Assembly: GCA_043748455.1 (NCBI GenBank)
Contig: JAYTNF010000182.1
Span: 1 to 7,509, forward strand
Origin: JAAFKA01 sp043748455
GTDB taxonomy: Bacteria > Bacteroidota > Bacteroidia > Cytophagales > Thermoflexibacteraceae
Direction: 5' to 3'
Length of the DNA stretch: 7,509 nucleotides
Shown piece after piece: positions 1-6,715 of the stretch. Position 1 is the stretch's first letter. Every line of letters begins with the position of its first letter. Under the pieces are notes generated by a model that was not told the DNA's origin, made no database searches, and saw only the letters and a program-made list of their open reading frames with translations. Position numbers and translations under genes: made by a program.

Positions 1-5
1 TTTTT

Positions 6-99
6 GTACGTTGGCAACGGTGCTTTTGCACCTTGACAATCGTATAAAAGTAGTTTAGAGTACGATTGTCAAGGTGCAAAAGCACCATTGACAACGTAC
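6..99. repeat. Pair of facing 40-bp palindromic units (REP/BIME-like)
   Basis: Positions 6-44 and 61-99 are inverted copies matching at 37 of 39 positions (mismatches 14/91 and 18/87), separated by 16 nt. Each copy is also a palindrome by itself. In the right unit (60-99) gtacg pairs with cgtac, ttgtcaa with ttgacaa and ggtgc with gcacc around an aaaa loop, with one unpaired a on each side (65 and 87). The left unit (6-45) has the same plan around a tttt loop with one internal mismatch. It lies 9 nt past the stop codon of the minus-strand SusD gene. Neither direction shows a T-tract after the hairpin, so it is not a classical intrinsic terminator. Two facing palindromic units after a gene resemble REP/BIME elements of other bacteria; mRNA 3'-end protection is an inference by analogy. 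The element may continue beyond the left edge. Confidence 0.8.
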
Positions 100-107
100 C
101 TAAAATG

Positions 108-1562
108 TTAAAAACCTGCGTTTTGTTTCAATTTTGTATTTGTAGATAACGCAGGTGCTGGAATAGGGAATAATTTATATTTCGCATCACTTGCTGGTTT
201 GAAATCGTGAGCTAAGGTAAACTTATCAAAACGAATCATATCTTGACGGCGATGCCCTTCCCAACACAATTCACGACCTCTTTCGTCATAAATATCGTCT
301 AAGGTAACCGAAGTCATTGCTGCTACTCCTGCTCTTGCACGTACTTGATTTACCAAAGGCAACGCACCTGCGGTATTTCCACCACGAGCTAATGCTTCTG
401 CTTTCATTAACAACACATCTGCATAACGAAATACAGGAAAATCATTAGAAGAACTACCGCCATTATAAGGTGCAACAGGATAATATTTGATATTTCTTGC
501 ACCTTCTTCTACGCCTGCACTTGTCAAAGAGCTGATATTTAGCGTATAATTTACACCACCTGGGTAAGCACCTGTAATCCATTGTGCTTTGCGTTTATCA
601 CCATTTTCATATTTATTTATGAAATTTTGGTGTGCAGTTGCTCCATTCCAAGTATCAAAACCAAATACAGCTTTTCCGTGTGCACCACGCAAACTACGAA
701 CACCAATAATATTACGAGGTGCTTGATTTGCATCAACAAAAACAGCTAAAATAACTTCTTGGTCTGGACAACGGTCTCCGCCCAAAGTCATATAATCTGC
801 CACCAAAGAATAGCCACCTTCAGCAATTACTTTATCACAAGATGCTGCTGCTTCTGTATTTTTAGCTACTCCACTGTAAACTTGTGCATTAAGTTGTACT
901 TTTGCCAATAAAGTATAACCTGCAAATTTGTTAAAACGACCATAAAACTCACCACCCTTAGTAGTTGGCAATTTGTCTATATTTTCGGTTAATTCTTTGA
1001 CAACAAATTCATAAACTGTTTTGCGGTCTGCTTGTGGAATTTTATCAATCGTTAAGCTATTTTCGGTAAAGAATGGTATATTTCCCCAACCGTCTAATAA
1101 CATATAATAGAAATAGGCACGCAATACTTTTGCTTCAGCTATTCTTGCAGGGTCTGCACCTGAGTCTGTTAAAAGTTTTACTGCTTGATTGCCTTTAAAC
1201 ACTGCTTTATACAACCAGTTCCAAGTATTATTAATCATTTCTTGACCTGCACCAAATTCGTGTCGGTAAAGTTGTCGCCAAATACCGTTGTCGTCCCAAG
1301 CACCATCAGCTCTTGTAGGTAGCATTAATTCATCGGTAGTGGCTTCATTTAAGTCAAACCAACCTCTATCTGCTCCTGCAATTCCTTTTCCATTCCAATC
1401 TCCACGCACTTCCCCATAAATATCAGCCAAAGCTGCTGTTACTCCTGCTGGAGTTGCATAAAATTTATCTGCCACTTGTTTTTCATACACACCTTCATCA
1501 AGGTTCGTACAATTTGTTAAAGTAAGTAAAGAAACACCTACTGCTAAAATGTATTTTTTCAT
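108..1562 (-). CDS. SusD/RagB family nutrient-binding outer-membrane lipoprotein
   Basis: This is the surface-exposed partner of the SusC-type receptor encoded just upstream; the pair captures and imports an oligomeric nutrient. From the ATG at 1562 the protein has 484 residues, typical of the family. It begins MKKYILAVG, a lipoprotein signal with lipobox Leu-Thr-Asn-Cys (Cys18), followed by acidic Asp-Glu at residues 22-23, compatible with Bacteroidota surface export. Family landmarks are FYATPAGVTAALADIYGE (34-51, N-terminal SusD-like region), LRAYFYYMLLDGWGNIPFF (147-165, TPR-like helices), FPVFRYADVLLMKAEAL (375-391), ERGRELCWEGHRRQDMIR (427-444) and the terminal LFPIPAPAL...LKQNAGF, matching the usual FPIP...LKQNPGY ending. 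A TTG at 1583 is in frame but would add MLKLDKN before the signal peptide, so the ATG is preferred. The gap from susC (434 bp) is far wider than usual and full of inverted repeats. The substrate is unknown, since no enzyme genes are visible nearby. Confidence 0.95.
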   Translation of the reverse strand: MKKYILAVGVSLLTLTNCTNLDEGVYEKQVADKFYATPAGVTAALADIYGEVRGDWNGKGIAGADRGWFDLNEATTDELMLPTRADGAWDDNGIWRQLYRHEFGAGQEMINNTWNWLYKAVFKGNQAVKLLTDSGADPARIAEAKVLRAYFYYMLLDGWGNIPFFTENSLTIDKIPQADRKTVYEFVVKELTENIDKLPTTKGGEFYGRFNKFAGYTLLAKVQLNAQVYSGVAKNTEAAASCDKVIAEGGYSLVADYMTLGGDRCPDQEVILAVFVDANQAPRNIIGVRSLRGAHGKAVFGFDTWNGATAHQNFINKYENGDKRKAQWITGAYPGGVNYTLNISSLTSAGVEEGARNIKYYPVAPYNGGSSSNDFPVFRYADVLLMKAEALARGGNTAGALPLVNQVRARAGVAAMTSVTLDDIYDERGRELCWEGHRRQDMIRFDKFTLAHDFKPASDAKYKLFPIPAPALSTNTKLKQNAGF

Positions 1563-1685
1563 ATTTTTATCGAGTTTTAACAACTGTAAAATAATTTGTA
1601 AATTGAAAATGTTTTAAAAATTTGTTACTGTAGCTGCGGATTTAGTCCAATGCTATTAAGCTAAGGAATAAAATTATTATATTTT

Positions 1686-1710
1686 TAATTACTTGATTAT
1701 CAAGTAATTA
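1686..1710. repeat. 25-bp perfect AT-rich palindrome
   Basis: The 12 bases at 1686-1697 (taattacttgat) are the exact reverse complement of 1699-1710, around a single central t at 1698. It sits between the outer and middle arms of the nested element and has no counterpart on the other side, so it is an independent palindrome. With a one-base centre it is more natural as a DNA site or a cruciform seed than as an RNA hairpin, though RNA could form it with a slightly larger loop. Confidence 0.6.
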
Positions 1711-1718
1711 TGTTTTAA

Positions 1719-1873
1719 AGTTCCGTTAGGAACGCAATATTTATAGTAAAAGAAAGCACCAACTCCTCCCAAAGTGCCGTAGCAGTTCCACTGCGGGCAA
1801 AATATGTCGTGCCTACGGCACTTTGGGAGGAAGAATATACGTTTACTATAAATATTTCGTGCCTAACGGCACT
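1719..1873. repeat. Inner palindromic element with three local hairpins
   Basis: The arms 1719-1750 and 1842-1873 pair at 29 of 32 positions. Each arm carries its own small hairpin: gttcc-gtta-ggaac at 1720-1733 and gtgcc-taac-ggcac at 1859-1872. A third hairpin, gtgcc-tac-ggcac, is at 1809-1821. The segments 1801-1822 and 1851-1873 are near-identical direct repeats (aatatKtcgtgcctacggcact, where K is g or t, with one extra a in the second copy). Two of the three arm mismatches (1722/1870 and 1731/1861) fall on bases that pair with each other inside the local hairpins, so the local structure is kept in both copies. Confidence 0.7.
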
Positions 1874-1902
1874 AAAAAAGACTTTCTTAGCTTAATAGCA
1901 TT

Positions 1903-1986
1903 GGACTTTAGTCCGCAGAAAATAAACACATCTGCGGACTTTAATCGGCAGAAAATAGTATGTCTACGGACTAAACCGCAGCTACA
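1903..1986. repeat. Degenerate tandem repeat of about 33 bp, roughly 2.5 copies
   Basis: The unit at 1903-1924 (ggactttagtccgcagaaaa plus ta) recurs at 1936-1957 with 20 of 22 identical bases, an offset of 33. A shorter third copy, ggactaaaccgcag, begins at 1968, an offset of 32. Copies two and three are preceded by tctgc and tctac. The opposite arm of the nested element (1629-1665) has only one such unit, so the right arm is about 64 bp longer than the left. Confidence 0.6.
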
Positions 1987-1996
1987 ACAGCAATTA

Positions 1997-4984
1997 TTAT
2001 TTGAATGTAACATTCACGCCAACTGCAAAAGTACGGGTGCGAGGATACAAACCGAAATCTGTACCAAAACCTTTACCATCATTACCACCACCATTTGCAT
2101 TTACTTCTGGGTCTATTCCTGAATAGTTTGTGATAATAAATAAATTGTTAGCAGTAAAAGATAAACGCAAATTTTCGATAAATTTTAAAGTTGATTTGAA
2201 ACGGTAGCCAATCGTTAAGTTTTCTAAACGACCAAATGAACCTTTTTCTATCCAGTAATCAGTTGCATAAGAAATATTACGAATACCATCTGCTGGTGCT
2301 GTATTCACAACATTTGATTGCCCTAATTGCGACATTGCACTTAAAGAAGCACGTCTTGCATTATAAATGTCATTGCCATATACGCCTCTAAATACGATAT
2401 TTACGTCCCAATTTTTATAGCTTGCAGATGGAGTAAAACCATAACTAAATGTTGGCATTGCATTGCCTGCAATATAACGGTCTGGACTACGGTCGCCATC
2501 ATCTATTTTGCCATTGCCATTCAAATCGTCAATAATTTGATTGCCTTGTGCATCAACTCCTGCGTGCTTGAATACAAAAAAACTACCTATTGATTGACCT
2601 TTGATAAGGTATTGAACACCATTATTTGTTGAAGCAGTTCCTGTTGTGCCACCTGCACCCCAACGTACTGTATCTGTTTTTAAGTCTACACCATTAATGC
2701 TACCACTCAGTTCTTCTATTTTGTTTGTATTGTGTGTGAAGTTAGCACCTAATGTAAGTCTGAAATCTTTTTTGTCAATAACCACATAGCTTAATGCGAT
2801 TTCTATACCTTGATTTCTCATTGAACCTACGTTAGCTTTAATGGTTTCAAATGGATATGGAGGACGAGGCACTAAATAATCAAATAATAAATCTGTTGTC
2901 AAACCATTATAGTAGTCAATAGAACCTGTTAAACGGTTGTTCATAAAACCAAAGTCCAAGCCAACATTCATCATGGCACGAGTTTCCCAACGCAAATTAG
3001 GATTTGCATTTTGGTAGATAGTGTAATTATCCACTAATCCGCCACCAAAGAAAGATTTACCTTCTTGTCTTGTCAATAGAACAGAGCCTAATCTGCCCAA
3101 ACCTTGTTGATTTCCTGTTACGCCATAACCTGCTCTTAATTTTAAATCAGATACAACGGTGCTTGATTTTAGGAAAGCCTCTTCTGAAATACGCCAAGCC
3201 AAAGATATGGAAGGAAATAATGCGTATCTGTTATTGACACCAAATTTAGAAGAACCATCAGTACGGGCAGTTATTGTAGCTAAATATTTGTCTTTGTAGC
3301 TATAATTTAACCTACCTAAAAATGAAACTAATGTTTGGTCATTATCATTTGCCAATAAAAAATCTTTATCAGGAATAGGTGCAACTTTTGGAAGCATACT
3401 GCTGCTAAATAAATCTACTCCGTTTTCAAAAGGATTACTATCTAAACCTAAATAACGAACTTTGCGAACAGTATTTACAGCATATTGCCATTCATAAATT
3501 CCACTTACATCAAAACTATGGTCGCCAATTACTTTTTTATAGTTTAAAATGAAGTTAAACAATCTTTCACTACCTGTTTCTAATTTACTTTCTGCTCTTG
3601 CACCATCTCTTGTATCTCCTTGAGTAGTTAATTTTGAACGGTATTGTTGGTAAACAAGGTCTGTTGTTCTCCAAGAACCAAACACAGTGGCAGTTAAAGC
3701 TGATGTTATTTTATAGTCTGCACGCAAGCTACCAAATAAATTAGTAACCTTGTCTCCGTCTATCATTTCTTTGGCTCTCGCATAGGGATTTGTATAACCA
3801 AATACATTATCATCTACAAAATAAGTTCCATTTGAATTATATACTGGGTCTGTTGGTCTTCTGGTCAAAGCAATACCTATTACATCACCATTGTTAAAAC
3901 GGCGTATTCTACGTCCCACATTTACATCACCTGATAAGGTAAGTTTATCTTTCAAAAACTTTCTATTAATTTGCATTCTACCAATGTAATTGTTCAAGCC
4001 TGAATTAATAATAACTCCTTCCTGTCCAATGGCAGTGAAAGAGGCTCTTACATTAAAACCTGCCAAAGTGCCACCAACGCCTAAATTATGAGTTTGTGTA
4101 AATCCGCTTCTTGTAACTTGGTCTTGCCAATTTGTATTGCCTTTTGCATCTCCCGCAGTAACTCCCAATTTTGCAGCTTCTGTACGCCAAGTTGCAGCAT
4201 CTAACATTTCATATTTTTTAGAAATGACTTCGTAAGAACCTACACCACTATAATCTACTGTAAATTTGCCACCCTTAGCTCTTTTTGTGGTAACTAAAAT
4301 AACGCCTGCTGCACCACGAGAACCATAAACGGCAGTTGCAGAAGCATCTTTTAAGATGTCAAATGATTCGATTTCTGAAGGAGGAATTTGGTTTAACAAG
4401 TCCATATTTCCTTGAATACCATCTACAATTACTAAAGGGTCGTTACCACCTGCCAATGAAGTGATACCACGAATACGAATACCTGGTCCCGTACCTGGTT
4501 CACTACCAACTTGGTTGATACTAACTCCCGCAGCACGACCTGAAATTCTTTGTAAAGGGTCAGTAATAGGGCCTGCATTCAAATCTTTTTCTGCAAGATG
4601 AGTTGCTGCACCTGTGAGGTCTTTTTTCTTTTGAGTTCCATAACCCACAACAACGACCTCAGTAAGACTTTGGTCGCCATCTTTCATCGCAATATCAATT
4701 ACAGATTGATTACCAACTGTAACTTCTTGCGTTGCCAAACCAATAAAGCTAAAAACTAAAATAGCATTATCATCTGTTACAGCAATTTTGTAGTTGCCTT
4801 CCATATCTGTAATTGTGCCTGTACTTGTACCTTTTACTTGTACTGTTACACTTGGAGCACCGCTTGGCTCTTCTTTTGACGTAACCTTACCGCTAACGGT
4901 TCGTTGTGCGTACAAAAGGGTTGTAAAACAGATAAGAACTGTCGACAATAAAGACAGTCTTAGCCATGTAAGTCCTTTGTTCAT
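1997..4984 (-). CDS. SusC/RagA family TonB-linked outer-membrane receptor
   Basis: This is an outer-membrane beta-barrel that imports a nutrient using TonB energy, working with the SusD-type lipoprotein encoded downstream. At 995 residues it is full length for the family. Residues 1-26 are a signal peptide (probable cleavage LLYA|QRT). Residues 28-100 form a carboxypeptidase-regulatory-like beta-sandwich domain (VSGKVTSKEE...GNYKIAV). EVVVVGYGTQKKKDLTGA (109-126) is the conserved linker that probably contains the TonB box. The plug follows, with the SusC signature DASATAVYGSRGAAGVILVT at 213-232. The rest is barrel, including the family's Asp-rich motif DDLNGNGKIDDGDR (819-832) and the ending LYPRTRTFAVGVNVTF with an aromatic near the C-terminus. 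No N-terminal STN signalling domain is present, so FecA-type signalling to an anti-sigma factor is not expected. The ATG at 4984 is followed directly by the signal peptide; upstream is A-rich with no Shine-Dalgarno. Its import substrate cannot be inferred. Confidence 0.97.
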   Translation of the reverse strand: MNKGLTWLRLSLLSTVLICFTTLLYAQRTVSGKVTSKEEPSGAPSVTVQVKGTSTGTITDMEGNYKIAVTDDNAILVFSFIGLATQEVTVGNQSVIDIAMKDGDQSLTEVVVVGYGTQKKKDLTGAATHLAEKDLNAGPITDPLQRISGRAAGVSINQVGSEPGTGPGIRIRGITSLAGGNDPLVIVDGIQGNMDLLNQIPPSEIESFDILKDASATAVYGSRGAAGVILVTTKRAKGGKFTVDYSGVGSYEVISKKYEMLDAATWRTEAAKLGVTAGDAKGNTNWQDQVTRSGFTQTHNLGVGGTLAGFNVRASFTAIGQEGVIINSGLNNYIGRMQINRKFLKDKLTLSGDVNVGRRIRRFNNGDVIGIALTRRPTDPVYNSNGTYFVDDNVFGYTNPYARAKEMIDGDKVTNLFGSLRADYKITSALTATVFGSWRTTDLVYQQYRSKLTTQGDTRDGARAESKLETGSERLFNFILNYKKVIGDHSFDVSGIYEWQYAVNTVRKVRYLGLDSNPFENGVDLFSSSMLPKVAPIPDKDFLLANDNDQTLVSFLGRLNYSYKDKYLATITARTDGSSKFGVNNRYALFPSISLAWRISEEAFLKSSTVVSDLKLRAGYGVTGNQQGLGRLGSVLLTRQEGKSFFGGGLVDNYTIYQNANPNLRWETRAMMNVGLDFGFMNNRLTGSIDYYNGLTTDLLFDYLVPRPPYPFETIKANVGSMRNQGIEIALSYVVIDKKDFRLTLGANFTHNTNKIEELSGSINGVDLKTDTVRWGAGGTTGTASTNNGVQYLIKGQSIGSFFVFKHAGVDAQGNQIIDDLNGNGKIDDGDRSPDRYIAGNAMPTFSYGFTPSASYKNWDVNIVFRGVYGNDIYNARRASLSAMSQLGQSNVVNTAPADGIRNISYATDYWIEKGSFGRLENLTIGYRFKSTLKFIENLRLSFTANNLFIITNYSGIDPEVNANGGGNDGKGFGTDFGLYPRTRTFAVGVNVTFK

Positions 4985-5033
4985 AATTTTTGAAGTTGTT
5001 TAAATTTTCATTTTCATTTTAACTAAGTTGTAA

Positions 5034-5075
5034 TATATCTAATTTCTTAAACATATTTTAATTTGATTAGATATA
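5034..5075. promoter_or_regulatory. 10-bp inverted repeat in the probable susC leader
   Basis: tatatctaat at 5034-5043 is the exact reverse complement of attagatata at 5066-5075, with a 22-nt spacer. It lies about 50-90 bp ahead of the susC start, so it would be either an operator near the promoter or a weak hairpin in the 5' leader. The low complexity of the region makes chance a serious alternative. Confidence 0.25.
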
Positions 5076-5308
5076 AATCATGTTTTTATGAATAATATAT
5101 CTTTATCACAAAGTAAGTAAGCTCGATTTTTTCTTTTAGGTCATGTGTGGTTGTGGTTAATTTTCAGGTGTAACAATACAATTCAAAGAACTTTTAGTAA
5201 TTTTGCGATTAACTTATTCCGCCAAAATTTAGTTTATAAAGTTTGCAACATTTTTTTAATAAAACAATAATACATTTAACTTTTTTTACAAGTTTTATAT
5301 TGCAATAA

Positions 5309-5377
5309 TAACATGATGTTAATAATTACAAAATTTTCACATGAAAAGATATAAATTCTGTTAAACTTTATTAAAGT
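5309..5377. promoter_or_regulatory. Two 13-bp palindromes, candidate operator sites
   Basis: taacat-g-atgtta at 5309-5321 and acttta-t-taaagt at 5365-5377 are both perfect 6-bp half-site palindromes with a single central base, 56 bp apart centre to centre, in the middle of the divergent region. They do not share a half-site, so they are not two copies of one operator. Palindromes of this size can arise by chance in AT-rich DNA. Confidence 0.2.
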
Positions 5378-5467
5378 AATGAACAAATTATTTTTTCATT
5401 TTTAGTATATCAGTCTGCAAATTACAACACCAAACAGTCTTTTATTCATGCAAAAATGTATTAATTC

Positions 5468-5497
5468 TATGTTTTTTGTAAAAAACTATTAGCTTTG
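5468..5497 (+). promoter_or_regulatory. Candidate Bacteroidota-type promoter for the transglycosylase gene
   Basis: TAGCTTTG at 5490-5497 fits the TAnnTTTG -7 element known for the Bacteroidota primary sigma factor. The -33 element should be TTTG about 19-21 bp upstream; only TATG at 5468-5471 is found there (18-bp gap), and a better TTTG at 5475-5478 is too close. Transcription would start shortly after 5500, giving a leader of roughly 50 nt. A gaggga at 5535-5540 resembles a ribosome-binding site but is 15 nt from the ATG, farther than normal. Confidence 0.4.
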
Positions 5498-5555
5498 TGT
5501 GTTTTTAATTCCCAAACTAAACCATAAAGACATTGAGGGATAATTAATATTTTAT

Positions 5556-6578
5556 ATGGAACATTTGAAAAAATACCAACTCATTGCATTAATTGTTATT
5601 GTCTTTTTCTTAGTCGGTAACACAGTTTATGACAAAGTAAATAATGGTTTAGTTAGCAATTTAGCAAAACAGCAAACGAAAATCATAGATATGTATGATT
5701 TACCCTTACCCGAAAAAGCTAATTTTTGCGGTGAGCCTGTACCTTTATATGAGGCAGAAGTACGAGAAAGACTTGACAGAGAACTCCTTATTAATGCAAA
5801 TCTCCATGCAACAACTATTTTAATTATCAAACGTGCTAATCGGTGGCTGCCACAAATAGAAAGTATTTTGAAAGAAGAAGGAATTCCTGATGATTTTAAA
5901 TATTTAATGGTCATAGAAAGTTCTGTTTCTAATGCTGTTTCGGGTGCTGGTGCAACAGGTTATTGGCAAATTATGAAACCAACAGCCAAAGAACTTGGTT
6001 TAGAACTTACAGATGAAGTTGATGAAAGATACCATGTTGTGAAATCTACAAAGGCTGCCTGTCAATATATTAAGAAATCTTATCAAAAATTTGGTTCATG
6101 GACAAATGCAGCAGCAGCATATAACATGGGATTAACAGGCATGATGCGTGCGTGTGTGAAACAAAAAGCCCGTTTTTACTATGATTTGTTGCTCAATCAA
6201 GAAACAAGTCGTTACGTTTTTAGAATTTTGGCACTGAAAGAAATTATGACAGAACCTAAGAAATATGGTTTTGAAATTTCACCCACAAATCTTTACAAAC
6301 CGTATATTCTTAAAAAAATTGAAATAGATACAAGTATTAATAATTTAATAGAGTTTGCTCACAGTCAAGGAGTTAGCTATAAAAGTTTGAAAACTTATAA
6401 TCCTTGGCTTATTAGCGACAAATTAACCGTTGTTCAAGAAAAAGATATACCAAGAAATAAATTACAAGATAAGCCAAAACGTAAATATATTTTAGAATTG
6501 CCGATTGATGCACCTTTCAGAAAAGATGAGTTATATTTACAAAAACAGGTAATTCCTGTGGAAGATTCGTTGAGATAA
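5556..6578 (+). CDS. Membrane-anchored lytic transglycosylase, MltD-like (SLT domain plus LysM-like C-terminus)
   Basis: Lytic transglycosylases cut the MurNAc-GlcNAc bond of peptidoglycan and leave a 1,6-anhydro end, serving wall remodelling in the periplasm. Residues 8-24 are hydrophobic with no clear cleavage site and no lipobox, suggesting a signal anchor; MltD of enterobacteria is instead a lipoprotein. The SLT domain spans about 103-200: the catalytic Glu is expected at E121 in LMVIESS, followed by SGAGATGYWQIM (129-140, the conserved G-x-W-Q-I/F-M motif) and AAAYNMG (186-192). Residues about 253-317 (IEFAHSQGVSYKSLKTYNPW onward) resemble a degenerate LysM-type module, which would bind glycan. 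At 340 residues the protein appears complete. ATG 5556 is the only sensible start. It is divergent from susC and unlikely to be functionally tied to it; it may be co-transcribed with the prenyl synthase gene 137 bp downstream. Confidence 0.92.
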   Translation: MEHLKKYQLIALIVIVFFLVGNTVYDKVNNGLVSNLAKQQTKIIDMYDLPLPEKANFCGEPVPLYEAEVRERLDRELLINANLHATTILIIKRANRWLPQIESILKEEGIPDDFKYLMVIESSVSNAVSGAGATGYWQIMKPTAKELGLELTDEVDERYHVVKSTKAACQYIKKSYQKFGSWTNAAAAYNMGLTGMMRACVKQKARFYYDLLLNQETSRYVFRILALKEIMTEPKKYGFEISPTNLYKPYILKKIEIDTSINNLIEFAHSQGVSYKSLKTYNPWLISDKLTVVQEKDIPRNKLQDKPKRKYILELPIDAPFRKDELYLQKQVIPVEDSLR

Positions 6579-6612
6579 GTAAGCACCTGATTAAAATTAT
6601 TTGTATATTCTA

Positions 6613-6689
6613 TTTTTTTGTCATTCTAAGCTTGCGAAGAATCTGATGTAATACGCCAGATTCTTCGCAAGCTCAGAATGACAGAAAAA
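6613..6689. repeat. 33-bp inverted repeat (dispersed intergenic palindrome)
   Basis: Positions 6613-6645 and 6657-6689 are inverted copies matching at 31 of 33 (mismatches 6618/6684 and 6628/6674), around an 11-nt loop. The core reads gtcattctRagcttgcgaag, continuing into aatctg (R is a or g). It stands between the transglycosylase and prenyl synthase genes, ending 26 nt before the latter's ATG. The T-run is on the 5' side and the A-run on the 3' side in plus-strand reading, which is the reverse of an intrinsic terminator in either direction. It resembles dispersed intergenic palindromes often seen in Bacteroidota genomes; that family link is from memory and not tested. A hairpin this close to the start could reduce read-through or influence translation. 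Confidence 0.75.
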
Positions 6690-6715
6690 TATAAAATGCC
6701 ATTAACCCAACTATC

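Larger units (their letters stand above)
1629..1986. repeat. Nested inverted-repeat element filling the susC-susD gap
   Basis: Several inverted repeats lie roughly concentrically. The ends 1629-1648 and 1968-1986 match over 19 bp with one extra base. Positions 1644-1665 and 1886-1907 form a perfect 22-bp pair. Positions 1719-1750 and 1842-1873 match at 29 of 32. Positions 1764-1782 and 1813-1831 form a perfect 19-bp pair. The centre holds a small hairpin, gcagt-tcc-actgc, at 1782-1794. The element starts 10 nt past the susC stop codon and ends 66 nt before the susD start, so it is co-transcribed if the two genes form an operon. There is no transposase or convincing gene inside. It looks like layered insertions of palindromic, MITE- or REP-like elements; possible effects on susD expression (attenuation, RNA processing, stabilisation of susC mRNA) are inference. 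Confidence 0.85.
4985..5555. promoter_or_regulatory. Divergent AT-rich control region between susC and the transglycosylase gene
   Basis: This 571-bp stretch separates two genes transcribed away from each other and should contain both promoters. It is strongly AT-rich and I find no credible gene in any frame. Small symmetrical sites are present: a 10-bp inverted repeat (5034-5043 with 5066-5075) in the likely susC leader, and 13-bp palindromes at 5309-5321 and 5365-5377. The 10-mer taatatatct occurs at 5031-5040 and 5093-5102, and agatataaat at 5069-5078 and 5347-5356; in DNA this AT-rich such matches may be chance. I see no confident promoter for susC; the closest is a near-match TACTTTG read on the minus strand at 5109-5115, one base short of TAnnTTTG. 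No large repeat of the kind found in the other gaps is present here. Confidence 0.55.

Noticed and set aside
1563..1583. TTG at 1583 as the SusD start
   Set aside because: It would put seven residues (MLKLDKN) before a normal MKK-type lipoprotein signal; the ATG at 1562 gives a standard signal peptide.
1903..1986. CRISPR-like array
   Set aside because: There are only about 2.5 degenerate copies, the segments between repeats are not unique spacers of constant size, and no cas gene is present.
1629..1986. Insertion sequence
   Set aside because: No transposase frame and no convincing target-site duplication were found; only the palindromic structure is supported.
1823..2122. Plus-strand open frame of 99 codons across the repeat and the 3' end of susC
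   Set aside because: It is built from repeat sequence and the antisense of the susC C-terminus, and the translation shows no domain-like character.
4794..5003. Plus-strand open frame antisense to the susC N-terminus
   Set aside because: It is fully explained by the clear SusC signal peptide and beta-sandwich domain on the other strand.
5627..5914. Minus-strand open frame inside the transglycosylase gene
   Set aside because: The plus-strand protein has conserved SLT motifs in this gene; this frame is a shadow of it.
6613..6689. Intrinsic terminator after the transglycosylase gene
   Set aside because: The T-run lies before the stem, not after it, in plus-strand reading, and the minus-strand reading has the same fault.
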